A stretch of 64,000 nucleotides of DNA from assembly GCA_946411385.1 (NCBI GenBank), contig CAMKDV010000012.1, forward strand, positions 1-64,000. Reading direction: 5' to 3'. The position numbers and the translations under genes were made by a program. Under the pieces are notes generated by a model. That model ran no database searches. It saw nothing but the letters and a program-made list of their open reading frames with translations, and had not been told where the DNA came from. Positions 36,108 through 44,705 of the stretch are shown one piece after another. The DNA comes from an uncultured Bacteroidales bacterium (GTDB taxonomy: Bacteria; Bacteroidota; Bacteroidia; Bacteroidales; Paludibacteraceae). Numbering within the stretch: the first letter of the stretch is position 1; every line of letters begins with the position of its first letter.

Positions 36108-36749
36108 ATGTTGCGCAGGTGTTGCATAGAAGGTGTTGTGGAGGCGGGTTGCGATGAGGCAGGTCGCGGACCGTTGGCCGGTAGCGTGTTTGCCGCGGCG
36201 GTAGTGCTGCCGGAAGATTTCACCAGCGATGTGCTCAACGACTCCAAGCAACTGACCGAACGGCAACGCTACATGTTGCGCGAGGTGATCGAGCGTGAAG
36301 CCATAGCATGGGCAGTGGCGGAAGTGACGGCGGAGGAGATTGACAAGATCAACATCCTCAATGCCTCCATCCTGGGTATGCACCGTGCTCTACGTACCCT
36401 GCGTGTACAGCGAGAGGGGTGGGGAAAGCAGGTAGGCGAACAGCTCGTGCCCGAACATATCCTGGTGGACGGCAACAAATGGAAGCCGTTCATCCCCGAC
36501 GGCGGACTGCTGGAAGTGCCGGCACGGACAGTAGTGAAAGGTGATGCCACCTACATGAGCATAGCGGCTGCCAGCGTGCTGGCCAAGACCTACCGCGATG
36601 ATTATATGCAGCGCCTTCACGCCGAATACCCCCAGTACGGCTGGGACGCCAACAAGGGCTATCCCACAGCCGCACACTATGCTGCCATACGCGAGTACGG
36701 CATCACGCCCTACCATAGGAAGACGTTTAAATTGAAAATTGAAAAGTGA
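36108..36749 (+). CDS. rnhB: Ribonuclease HII
   Basis: A 213-residue enzyme that cuts RNA in RNA-DNA hybrids and removes misinserted ribonucleotides. The catalytic DEAGRGPLAG motif is at residues 16-25, with a further acidic site in ILVDGN, and GDATYMSIAAASVLAKTYRD is characteristic. The last codons (KLKIEK) and the TGA stop are already part of a heptamer repeat tract, so the original C-terminus may have been replaced by the repeat. Confidence 0.95.
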   Translation: MLRRCCIEGVVEAGCDEAGRGPLAGSVFAAAVVLPEDFTSDVLNDSKQLTERQRYMLREVIEREAIAWAVAEVTAEEIDKINILNASILGMHRALRTLRVQREGWGKQVGEQLVPEHILVDGNKWKPFIPDGGLLEVPARTVVKGDATYMSIAAASVLAKTYRDDYMQRLHAEYPQYGWDANKGYPTAAHYAAIREYGITPYHRKTFKLKIEK

Positions 36750-36940
36750 AAGGTGAAAAGTGAAAGGTGAAAGGTGAAAGGTGAAAGGTGAAAGGACGCT
36801 TCGCTACAGGACGCCGCAAGCGGCTACAGGAAAGTGAAAAGTGAAAAGTGAAAAGTGAAAGGACGCGGAGCTACAGGAAAGTGAAAAGTGAAAATTGAAA
36901 AGTGAAAGGACGCGGAGCTACAGGTAAAGTGAAAAGTGAA
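36729..36940 (+). repeat. Composite repeat tract: GTGAAAG heptamers with GGACGC...GCTACAGG units
   Basis: Long runs of GGTGAAA, AGTGAAA and ATTGAAA are broken by four inserts of the form GGACGC-n-GCTACAGG. These are at 36794-36810, 36809-36830 (longer, with CCGC-AA-GCGG), 36861-36877 and 36908-36924; the last two are identical. The tract fills the rnhB-sppA gap. Confidence 0.88.
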
Positions 36941-36977
36941 GACATATGACAATAGATAATTTTAAAATTTGATAATT

Positions 36978-38735
36978 ATGAGTGCATTACAAGTTAACAA
37001 TGAGCAGCCTCGCCGTCGCGGCGGATGTCTGCGCTCGTGCCTGATAGCGTTCGCTATCTACATCGGTCTGAGCATACTGCTTGGCGTACTGTTTGATGAC
37101 ATGTTCACTCAGCCTACCGTCAAAGTGGCGGACAACGCAGTCTACAAACTGGAGCTGACCGGCAACCTGGTGGAGCAGGGCGCACAAAGCAACCCCTTCA
37201 TGGAGCTGATGAACGGCATGCCGGGTTACAACCATGCCGCTACCACCGGTCTGGACCAGATACTGGCAAACATTGAGCTGGCTGAGCATAACGACAAGAT
37301 AAAAGGTATCTACCTCCACGACGGCCGTATGGCTATGTCACCCGCTTCCGCCAAAGCTATACGCGACCGATTGGAACTGTTCAAACAGCGTTCGGGCAAA
37401 TGGATCATCGCCTATAGCGACGGCTATAATGCCACGAACTACTACGTAGCCTCCGTAGCCGACCGCATCTACCTCAACCCCATAGGCAATGTGGGGTGGC
37501 ACGGACTGGCAGCCGAGAAGATGTACATGACGCGACTACTGGAGAAGATAGGCGTAGAGATACAGATCCTGAAAGTAGGAACTTACAAGAGTGCCGTAGA
37601 GCCGTATTTCCGCACCTCGATGTCCGAAGCCGACCGCCAACAGACCTTGCTCTATCTGCAGGGTATATGGGATGAGTACCGTGCTGCCGTCAGCCGTTCG
37701 CGTGGCATCGACGAGCAGAAGTTGGAGCAGTATGCTGACGAATATATGGACATCCTCCCGGCTGAATTGTATGTGGAGCGTCACATGGTGGATACGCTCG
37801 TTTATCGCGAGGAGATGGACGAAGTGCTGCGCGTCATGAGTGGCACGAAGGATTACAAGCTGATGACCACCTCCAAACTCAATCAGGTGGAGCGCTCCCA
37901 GAGCAAGGCACCCAACAAGATCGCTGTGCTCTATGCCGAAGGAACGATCATGGGTGACGATGGCGAGGGCATAACCGCTAAAGAGATCCTCAAGCAGATG
38001 AAAAAGATCAGCAAGGACGAAAAAGTGAAAGCCGTCGTCTTCCGCGTGAACAGTCCCGGCGGTAGCGCCGACGCCAGCGAGGAGATCTGGCATGGCGTGA
38101 AGACGCTGCAAGCCAAAGGATTGCCGGTAGTAGTGAGTATGGGCGACCTGGCGGCCTCGGGCGGCTACTATATCTCGTGCGGCGCTGACTACATCTACGC
38201 CGAACCCACCACGCTCACAGGCTCGATTGGCATCTTCGGCACTATTCCCAATGTAAAAAAACTGCGTGAGAAACTCGGGTTGGATATGGATGGAGTAGGC
38301 ACGAACAAACATGCCCTGATGGAGGTGGAGATGATCACGCAAGGCATGAACAGCGAGGAGACCGCCATGATGCAAGCGATGATTGAGCGCGGTTACGACC
38401 TCTTCACCCGCCGTTGTGCCGAAGGCAGAAAGATGACGCAAGACGACATCAAGAAGATTGCCGAAGGACGCGTATGGCTGGGCAAGGATGCGCTGGGCAT
38501 AGGGCTGGTGGACGAACTGGGCAACATCGATGCTGCCATCGCCAAAGCTGCCGAACTGGCGCAGGTGGAGGAATATGCCATCGAGTATTACCCCGAAGCA
38601 GTCGACCAGATGCAAGAGATGATAAAGATGTTCTATGGCGACCAGAGCGACGAAGAGAAACTCATCGCACGTGTCAAGACCCTGGCTAAGGAGCCGAAAG
38701 TATTGATGATCATGGAACCGGTAACGATAAGGTGA
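36978..38735 (+). CDS. sppA: Signal peptide peptidase SppA, 67K type
   Basis: A 585-residue inner-membrane serine protease that degrades cleaved signal peptides. One N-terminal transmembrane helix (about 15-40) precedes two tandem ClpP-like domains. The C-terminal half has [10 protein letters not shown] and the nucleophile motif SGGYYIS; the N-terminal half supplies the general-base lysine in tandem SppA ([12 protein letters not shown] region). The ATG at 36978 is preferred over a TTG 9 bp upstream. The TGA stop lies inside the GTGAAAG repeat tract. Confidence 0.93.
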   Translation: MSALQVNNEQPRRRGGCLRSCLIAFAIYIGLSILLGVLFDDMFTQPTVKVADNAVYKLELTGNLVEQGAQSNPFMELMNGMPGYNHAATTGLDQILANIELAEHNDKIKGIYLHDGRMAMSPASAKAIRDRLELFKQRSGKWIIAYSDGYNATNYYVASVADRIYLNPIGNVGWHGLAAEKMYMTRLLEKIGVEIQILKVGTYKSAVEPYFRTSMSEADRQQTLLYLQGIWDEYRAAVSRSRGIDEQKLEQYADEYMDILPAELYVERHMVDTLVYREEMDEVLRVMSGTKDYKLMTTSKLNQVERSQSKAPNKIAVLYAEGTIMGDDGEGITAKEILKQMKKISKDEKVKAVVFRVNSPGGSADASEEIWHGVKTLQAKGLPVVVSMGDLAASGGYYISCGADYIYAEPTTLTGSIGIFGTIPNVKKLREKLGLDMDGVGTNKHALMEVEMITQGMNSEETAMMQAMIERGYDLFTRRCAEGRKMTQDDIKKIAEGRVWLGKDALGIGLVDELGNIDAAIAKAAELAQVEEYAIEYYPEAVDQMQEMIKMFYGDQSDEEKLIARVKTLAKEPKVLMIMEPVTIR

Positions 38736-38817
38736 AAGGTGAAAGGTGAAAAGTGAAAATTGAAAGGTGAAAGGTGAAAATTGAAAGGTGAAAGGTGAAA
38801 ATTGAAAGGTGAAAGGT
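38731..38817 (+). repeat. GTGAAAG/ATTGAAA heptamer tract between sppA and lpxK
   Basis: About twelve heptamers. The tract contains both the sppA stop codon (38733-38735) and the apparent GTG start of lpxK (38809). Confidence 0.9.
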
Positions 38818-39861
38818 AACTGGCGTTGGATAGGAGCACCGTTGGCGGTACTGTACGGCGGCGTGATTAGTCTCAGACACTTGCTGTTTGACGAACATCT
38901 GCTGCGCTCGTATACGCCGCGTATCCCCACCATCTGTGTGGGGAACATTGCCGTGGGCGGTACCGGCAAGACGCCGATGGTGGAGTACCTCATCCGCCTG
39001 TTGCAAGACAAATACAAGGTGGCAGTACTCTCGCGCGGCTACAAACGCCGTACACACGGCTTCATCTTGGTAGACGACAGTGCCACAGCCCTCACCATTG
39101 GCGACGAGCCGATGCAGATACACACAAAGTTCCCCAACGTCATGGTGGCTGTATGCGAAGATCGTGCGCATGGCATCAAGCGCCTGGAGCGGATGGCCGA
39201 CAAGCCGGATGTGGTGGTGCTGGACGATGCCTACCAGCATCGGGGCGTCACCTGCGGACTGACTATCGTGCTAACGGCGTTCAACAACCTGTATGTGAAC
39301 GACCATCTGCTGCCTTGGGGCAACCTGCGCGATGTGCCGTTCCGCGTATCGAAAGCCAACATCGTGGTCGTAACCAAGTGTCCGGATACGATGCGCCCGA
39401 TAGACAAGCGCGTGGCTGACAACAGCTTGCGCCTGGCTACCTTCCAGCATCTGTTCTTCTCGCGCATGCAGTACGAGCCAGTGGATATCCCCGGACTGCC
39501 GCTCGTTGTGACCTGCATAGCCCATCCGGAATATATGATCGACCGCATACAGGAGCTCTATCCGCAGGCGGAAGCCATCACCTTTGCCGACCATCATGCC
39601 TTCTCGCGAAGCGATATCGAGAAGATCGTCAGCAAGGCGAAAGACTATATGTGCGTCGTTACCACCGAGAAAGATTACCAGCGCATTATGCTCACCGACC
39701 TGCCCGAGCGACTGAACCGTCCGATCATCCCTCTGCCCATCCGTCTGACCATCGACAGCGAGGCTACAGACTCGATGGATGATGTGGTGCTGACGTATGT
39801 GCGCGAGAGCATCAATGCCCAATCAGCCTCCGGCAAAAATAAGGGCGGCAAAAGCAAATAA
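38809..39861 (+). CDS. lpxK: Tetraacyldisaccharide 4'-kinase
   Basis: A 350-residue membrane-associated kinase that phosphorylates the 4' position of the lipid A precursor. The N-terminal pattern (W..APLAVLYGGVISLRHLLFD) is usual, and Walker A reads VGGTGKTP. VLDDAYQHRGV supplies the metal-binding DD-x-x-QH motif. No ATG is available; the reading frame begins at a GTG inside the repeat tract, at the correct distance for the family. Followed by msbA after 48 bp, consistent with a lipid A unit. Confidence 0.94.
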   Translation: MKGNWRWIGAPLAVLYGGVISLRHLLFDEHLLRSYTPRIPTICVGNIAVGGTGKTPMVEYLIRLLQDKYKVAVLSRGYKRRTHGFILVDDSATALTIGDEPMQIHTKFPNVMVAVCEDRAHGIKRLERMADKPDVVVLDDAYQHRGVTCGLTIVLTAFNNLYVNDHLLPWGNLRDVPFRVSKANIVVVTKCPDTMRPIDKRVADNSLRLATFQHLFFSRMQYEPVDIPGLPLVVTCIAHPEYMIDRIQELYPQAEAITFADHHAFSRSDIEKIVSKAKDYMCVVTTEKDYQRIMLTDLPERLNRPIIPLPIRLTIDSEATDSMDDVVLTYVRESINAQSASGKNKGGKSK

Positions 39862-39868
39862 TCAATCC

Positions 39869-39909
39869 ATCACAAATCAAAATTACAAATCACAAATCAC
39901 AAATCATAA
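39869..39909 (+). repeat. CAAATCA heptamer tract before msbA
   Basis: ACAAATC-type heptamers run up to the msbA ATG. The same family, in the opposite orientation, occurs in frame inside valS at 44973-45007. Confidence 0.75.
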
Positions 39910-41802
39910 ATGTCCTTCCTTTCCCTCATCCGACGCTTTGCCCGTCCGTACCGCGGCTTGGTAGTGCTGAACTTGATGTTCAACCTGCTGTCTACCATCC
40001 TCTCGCTGTTCTCGTTCGCAGCCATCATCCCTGTGCTGCGTATCTTGTTCGGCATAAGCTCGGTGGATGTGACGTACGTGCCGTTGTCCGGCGCGATGCG
40101 TTTGGATGTGTGGCTCACCACCGCCAAGGACAATATGTACTACCTGCTATCGGAGCAGATCAACCATTATGGCGGAGGTACGGTACTGGCCATGCTCGGA
40201 TTGTTTCTGGCGCTGATGACCGGACTGAAATGCCTGACTGCCTGGCTGGCAAACTACTATATGGTACCCATCCGTACGGGCGTGTTGCGCGACCTGCGCA
40301 AGCAGCTTTACGACAAGATAGTATCCCTGCCTATCGGCTATTTTACCCAGGAAAAGAAAGGTGATGTGCTCTCACGCATGACCAACGATGTGAACGAGGT
40401 AGAAGCAAGCATCATGTCGGCGCTGGATGTGCTGTTCAAGGACCCGATCATGATTACCGTCTATCTGCTTACGCTCTTTGTCATCAGTTGGCGGCTGACC
40501 TTATTCGTGCTGATCTTGCTGCCCTTAGCCGGCTGGCTGATAGGTCGCATCGGACGAAGCCTCAAGCGTGCCTCCAAGCGCGGACAGGAGCAGACGGCAG
40601 ACATCCTCTCGCAGATAGAAGAGACGCTCTCCGGTCTGCGCGTGGTGAAAGCGTTCAATGCCGAGCAAAAACTCCGCGCACGCTTTGACCGCCTCATCAA
40701 CGATACACGCCTCACCTTCAACCGCATCAACCGCCGTTATTATCTGGCGCACCCCGTATCGGAGTTCCTCGGTACGTGCCTCATAGCTATCATCCTTTGG
40801 TTCGGAGGCGTACTCATCCTGAGCGAACATAGCACGATAGATGCCGCTACATTCATTTATTATCTGATCATCTTCTATTCGATCATCAACCCCGCGAAAG
40901 ACCTGAGCAAAGCCGGCTATTCCATCCGCAAAGGTACTGCCTCGTTGGAGCGTATCGACAAGATTCTGGCCGTCCAATCTACCATCCTTGAAGCTGCTGA
41001 CGCTCATTCCATTAGCGCTCTGAACGAGGCGATATGCTACGAACATATATCGTTCGGCTATACGCCGGAAAGGCTTGTGCTACAGGATATTGACCTCACC
41101 ATCCGCAAAGGGCAGGTGGTAGCGCTGGTAGGGCAGTCGGGTAGCGGCAAGACCACCCTGGCAGATCTCTTGCCACGCTTCTACGATGTGCAACAAGGAT
41201 GCATCACCATCGATGGCACGGATATACGTCAGCTGCGTCTGCGTGACCTGCGCGAAATGATAGGTTATGTCAACCAGGATGCCATCCTCTTCAACGACAC
41301 GATATACAACAACATCACTTTCGGCGTGGATACCTCGCTGCCCGCGCCTGATGGCATGAGTTGGCAACAAGCCGTGGAACGAGCCGCGAGCATAGCCAAT
41401 GCGCATGATTTTATCATGGCAACAGAGCAAGGCTATCAGACCGTCATTGGCGACCGTGGCGCACGCCTGTCAGGCGGTCAACGTCAGCGTATCAGCATAG
41501 CTCGCGCTATACTGAAAAACCCGCCGATCTTGTTACTTGATGAGGCAACATCGGCATTAGACACAGAGTCGGAGAAACTTGTACAGGAGGCATTGGAACA
41601 TCTGATGCAAGACCGTACGACGCTCGTCATCGCGCATCGCCTGTCCACCGTCCGTCATGCAGATACAATCTGTGTGCTACACGAAGGATGCATCGTAGAG
41701 CAGGGACGCCACGACGATCTACTTCGGCGTAACGGATATTATAGGCGTCTTACCGACATGCAGGCAGATAGCTCCCGCAACGAAGACGCTCAACACGCCT
41801 AA
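39910..41802 (+). CDS. msbA: Lipid A/lipid export ABC transporter, MsbA type
   Basis: A 630-residue half-transporter with six transmembrane helices (about 20-330) fused to an ATPase domain. Walker A is GQSGSGKTT, the signature LSGGQRQR, and Walker B LLLDEATSALD. The VLSRMTNDVNEVE coupling region is typical of MsbA-like flippases. Position after lpxK supports lipid A flipping at the inner membrane. Its last 84 bp lie antisense to the PAP2 phosphatase gene. Confidence 0.93.
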   Translation: MSFLSLIRRFARPYRGLVVLNLMFNLLSTILSLFSFAAIIPVLRILFGISSVDVTYVPLSGAMRLDVWLTTAKDNMYYLLSEQINHYGGGTVLAMLGLFLALMTGLKCLTAWLANYYMVPIRTGVLRDLRKQLYDKIVSLPIGYFTQEKKGDVLSRMTNDVNEVEASIMSALDVLFKDPIMITVYLLTLFVISWRLTLFVLILLPLAGWLIGRIGRSLKRASKRGQEQTADILSQIEETLSGLRVVKAFNAEQKLRARFDRLINDTRLTFNRINRRYYLAHPVSEFLGTCLIAIILWFGGVLILSEHSTIDAATFIYYLIIFYSIINPAKDLSKAGYSIRKGTASLERIDKILAVQSTILEAADAHSISALNEAICYEHISFGYTPERLVLQDIDLTIRKGQVVALVGQSGSGKTTLADLLPRFYDVQQGCITIDGTDIRQLRLRDLREMIGYVNQDAILFNDTIYNNITFGVDTSLPAPDGMSWQQAVERAASIANAHDFIMATEQGYQTVIGDRGARLSGGQRQRISIARAILKNPPILLLDEATSALDTESEKLVQEALEHLMQDRTTLVIAHRLSTVRHADTICVLHEGCIVEQGRHDDLLRRNGYYRRLTDMQADSSRNEDAQHA

Positions 41803-42429
41803 GATCATGCCAGCAAGCACATCCAAGGCGAAATGTTGACTGAGATAAATGCGTGAATATGAGCATATTGCTGCTACCAAAAACAGCAATACCTGCACCG
41901 TGATGCTCACCACCGTAGGCAACACCTTTCTTTGATTGGAAGGTGTTGTTTTTTCTGTCCCTTTCCATTTCTCAAGGTAATAGGTGCACACCGCGCATAG
42001 GGCAAGTGCCATACAGAAATAGGTGGTGGTGTGTCCGGAAGGAAAACTGAGGTAATGATTCATCTTGACGCCCTCGGTAAGGGGCAGACTGATGTCGGGC
42101 ATGTTCTCGGCAAACCATGTGAGTGGCCGTGGTGCACGAACGATATGCTTAAGGGCCTGCACAAAACCCGTGGACAGCAGCAGACTGCCCGTGACAAACA
42201 ATCCAATCCGCCAACGCCAGATGAGGAGGATGACGCACAAGACGTACGGCAGCCAGTTGACCAGATCGGACAGTACGGGCATCAACGTATCCAGAAAAGC
42301 CGTGTGATGGTCGCAGAGCTCAAGGTGCAGCGCACCCTTGTCTACCGCACAAATAGCAATGCCCAGCAACAGGCACAAACATGCCCATAACCCCAAAAAA
42401 ACGGCATTATAACGTAGCATCACGCGCAT
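41719..42429 (-). CDS. PAP2-family membrane phosphatase
   Basis: A 236-residue protein with about six membrane helices and all three PAP2 motifs: K-x6-RP (KHIVRAPRP), PSGH (FPSGHTTT) and SR-x5-H (SRIYLSQH). Such enzymes dephosphorylate lipids such as undecaprenyl pyrophosphate, phosphatidylglycerol phosphate or lipid A. Its start overlaps the endonuclease stop as TAATG. Near lpxK and msbA and downstream of pssA, a lipid substrate is likely; which one cannot be told. Confidence 0.88.
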   Translation of the reverse strand: MRVMLRYNAVFLGLWACLCLLLGIAICAVDKGALHLELCDHHTAFLDTLMPVLSDLVNWLPYVLCVILLIWRWRIGLFVTGSLLLSTGFVQALKHIVRAPRPLTWFAENMPDISLPLTEGVKMNHYLSFPSGHTTTYFCMALALCAVCTYYLEKWKGTEKTTPSNQRKVLPTVVSITVQVLLFLVAAICSYSRIYLSQHFALDVLAGMILGVLSVFVAGAICLHVGKTPIISVTPK

Positions 42430-43895
42430 TATTGTATACCTAATACACTATACGTCTTATTGCCACGAACGATATAGATATGTCCGTCGCGTACAATCTT
42501 GCTTGGACGGTCGCTATCGTGGATGTCGGCGATGGCTGTACCAGGGTTGTCTTCGGGTAGCGGCTTGAGCAGATACAACTCTTGCATGCACGCACGTTTG
42601 CTCGTGCTGCCGCCTACCGAAAGGATACGTATCGAGGTCGTTCCCACAGGGATAGGCGTAGTGTAGTACACCTCGTTGCGGGTCTCTTGCACTACGGTCT
42701 CTTGGATTGTGCGGATAAGCACGTCGTTGGCATAGATCTCCAGCTTATAGCTTGTGGCACTATTGTACGGCGATGCGCGGAAAATGAGCACGGTACTGTC
42801 CGTGGTGTTCAATCCGCTAAAGGAAATCTCGCCGTCGGTATTGCTTTTACCCATCGTGATCGATGATGTGCCGTTGGATTGGATGCCGCTGTTGGCGCTA
42901 CCTCCCGGGATGGCATTCACGAGCGCCGCCGTGATGGCAGGCAGACTGATAAGCGTGTCGTAGCATATGCAGGGCAGTACCGTAGGCTGGTATTCGTAGC
43001 AAGCGGCTGTGCCGTAGGTGCAACTGAGCGAGTCCATGACGATGGCCCGGCCTTTCTTGCTGCCCCATATATATTCCACCAACTCAGGATAGTCGATGTA
43101 GGGATTGCGGTTGTGCTGGATAGAGGAGATAGCTTCCGCGCGGCAAAGTTCCTTTTCGCTGACAGGGTCTGCTCGATGCCAGTCGAGCAACACCTGCTGG
43201 ATAGCCGGAGAGAACATCAGATAGCTGTTGTTATTGATATACTCAGCATAAGCCGTCCAGGTCAGATCCTCGTAGGCGGTGGCTATATAGAAATAGGCAC
43301 GTGCAAAATCACCTCGGTATTCCGGCGCAGGTTCGAAGCAGATATAACCGTAGCCGGACGAAGTGGCTTTATCCATACGGAAAGAGCCGTTGTCGAACTT
43401 GTCACCTTTCTTTACATGTCCCGGCGCATAGTTGCTCTTCTGACTATTGGCACGCTGGTCGGACGGGTTGAGGTGATAGAGATCCTTGTAGGCATCGTTG
43501 ACCGTTCCTCCCCACCACGACTTAGGCAAACAATGTTCGATATTGAGCGAACAGCCCGACTCACCTTGCTTGTTGGGGAAATAACGCTGACTGTTGGAGT
43601 ACATATCCCATATACTGCCGTCCTCACGGATGTCCGTCAGCGGAAAAGCCTGCCATGTGCCAAAGGCCTTCAGGTCACCTGCCATCCACTCGGGCGGGTT
43701 GCTGGTACTATGGTACTGGTTCGTGCCGTACTCGTAGCGTACGCCGCCACGGCAGATGAGGCTCAAGGTCGATTTCAGAATGGAGTCGCTCTTGCCTTGT
43801 ATGCTGTCGTAGTATCCCGCAGGGATTGGTTCGGCACACAGATACACAGGCAACAAAGCTGCCAACAATACGATAGATAGGCGTGAGGTTTTCAT
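42429..43895 (-). CDS. Secreted endonuclease I family protein
   Basis: A 488-residue protein: signal peptide (ending at LCAEP), then an EndA/NucM-type nuclease domain with NIEHCLPKSWWGG (His-metal site), DLYHLNPSDQRANSQKSN and NYAPG. A C-terminal beta domain (about 310-450) follows, then the short tail IVRDGHIYIVRGNKTYSVLG, related to the tail of other secreted proteins here. It likely degrades extracellular DNA or RNA. It is co-transcribed with the PAP2 gene (1-bp overlap). Confidence 0.9.
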   Translation of the reverse strand: MKTSRLSIVLLAALLPVYLCAEPIPAGYYDSIQGKSDSILKSTLSLICRGGVRYEYGTNQYHSTSNPPEWMAGDLKAFGTWQAFPLTDIREDGSIWDMYSNSQRYFPNKQGESGCSLNIEHCLPKSWWGGTVNDAYKDLYHLNPSDQRANSQKSNYAPGHVKKGDKFDNGSFRMDKATSSGYGYICFEPAPEYRGDFARAYFYIATAYEDLTWTAYAEYINNNSYLMFSPAIQQVLLDWHRADPVSEKELCRAEAISSIQHNRNPYIDYPELVEYIWGSKKGRAIVMDSLSCTYGTAACYEYQPTVLPCICYDTLISLPAITAALVNAIPGGSANSGIQSNGTSSITMGKSNTDGEISFSGLNTTDSTVLIFRASPYNSATSYKLEIYANDVLIRTIQETVVQETRNEVYYTTPIPVGTTSIRILSVGGSTSKRACMQELYLLKPLPEDNPGTAIADIHDSDRPSKIVRDGHIYIVRGNKTYSVLGIQ

Positions 43896-43905
43896 GGAAT
43901 ATGGG

Positions 43906-43949
43906 GTTAAGCGGTTAAACTGTTAAGCCGTTAAATCGTTAAGTTGTTA
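43906..43949. repeat. Octanucleotide repeat tract GTTAAnnn
   Basis: GTTAA recurs at 43906, 43914, 43922, 43930 and 43938, 8 bp apart, with a final GTTA at 43946 that contains the pssA stop codon. Confidence 0.88.
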
Positions 43950-44669
43950 TTTCTTGGGTGCACAGAGGTTGGCTACCAGATACCATATGATGATAGCCGC
44001 TCCGCTGAACAGACCATAGTGGTAGTTATTGAGTAAACCTTCCAGTGTGCAACATAGAGCGATGAGCAGTACACAGCCGATGAGGAAGATGTAGCGCAGT
44101 TTGTTCTCTTTCCAACCGAGGTGCTTGAACTTGAGCGAGAACAGCGGCCATTCGCAAACCAGCAGCACGCAGCTGACAGCCGCCACGGCAATCATTGCCC
44201 ACGGCAGCCATTGTGCCCACGAAGCCATGTTGGGGAAGGTAGCAATCAGCGACGCCCAGAAGATGGCATTAGCCGGCGTAGCCAGGCCCAGGAACGAACC
44301 TGTCTGTCGCTCGTCGATATTGAACTTAGCCAGTCGGAGCGCCGAGAAGGCTGCCATCACCAATGCGACAGCCGACCACCAGCCCCAACTGTAATTGCTC
44401 TGCTCGGTGGACAGACGGATAGCTTGCATCAGCATCACCGATGGTGCCAAGCCGAAGGTGATGCAATCTGCCAACGAGTCGATCTCCTTGCCGATGGGGT
44501 TCTTTACCTTTAGCGCACGGGCCGACAGCCCGTCAAAGAAGTCGAAAAACGCTCCCAGCAGTATCATGCCGAAGGCACAATGGAACAATCCCTCTGCTGC
44601 CAGCATCACAGCCAACGCGCCGCATAAGAGGTTGCAGCAGGTTATAATATTTGGAATATGACGCTTCAT
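43947..44669 (-). CDS. pssA: CDP-diacylglycerol-serine O-phosphatidyltransferase
   Basis: A 240-residue inner-membrane enzyme that makes phosphatidylserine, the precursor of phosphatidylethanolamine. The CDP-alcohol phosphotransferase motif D-x2-DG-x2-AR-x8-G-x3-D-x3-D is complete (FFDGLSARALK to EIDSLAD). About eight hydrophobic segments are present. It lies 33 bp downstream of valS in the same direction. Confidence 0.95.
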   Translation of the reverse strand: MKRHIPNIITCCNLLCGALAVMLAAEGLFHCAFGMILLGAFFDFFDGLSARALKVKNPIGKEIDSLADCITFGLAPSVMLMQAIRLSTEQSNYSWGWWSAVALVMAAFSALRLAKFNIDERQTGSFLGLATPANAIFWASLIATFPNMASWAQWLPWAMIAVAAVSCVLLVCEWPLFSLKFKHLGWKENKLRYIFLIGCVLLIALCCTLEGLLNNYHYGLFSGAAIIIWYLVANLCAPKK

Positions 44670-44671
44670 GA

Positions 44672-44705
44672 GAATTACGAATTAAAAATTAAAAAATTAA
44701 AATTA
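44672..44705. repeat. AT-rich heptamer-type tract at the valS stop
   Basis: AATTAAA/AATTAAAA units fill the valS-pssA gap and include the TAA stop of valS (44703-44705). It is related to the tract at 25801-25864 in reverse orientation. Confidence 0.55.

Noticed and set aside
37536..39017. 493-residue minus-strand frame opposite sppA and lpxK
   Set aside because: Its sequence is the reverse shadow of two well-supported genes plus repeat DNA (FTFQFSPFTFQF runs), with no family resemblance.
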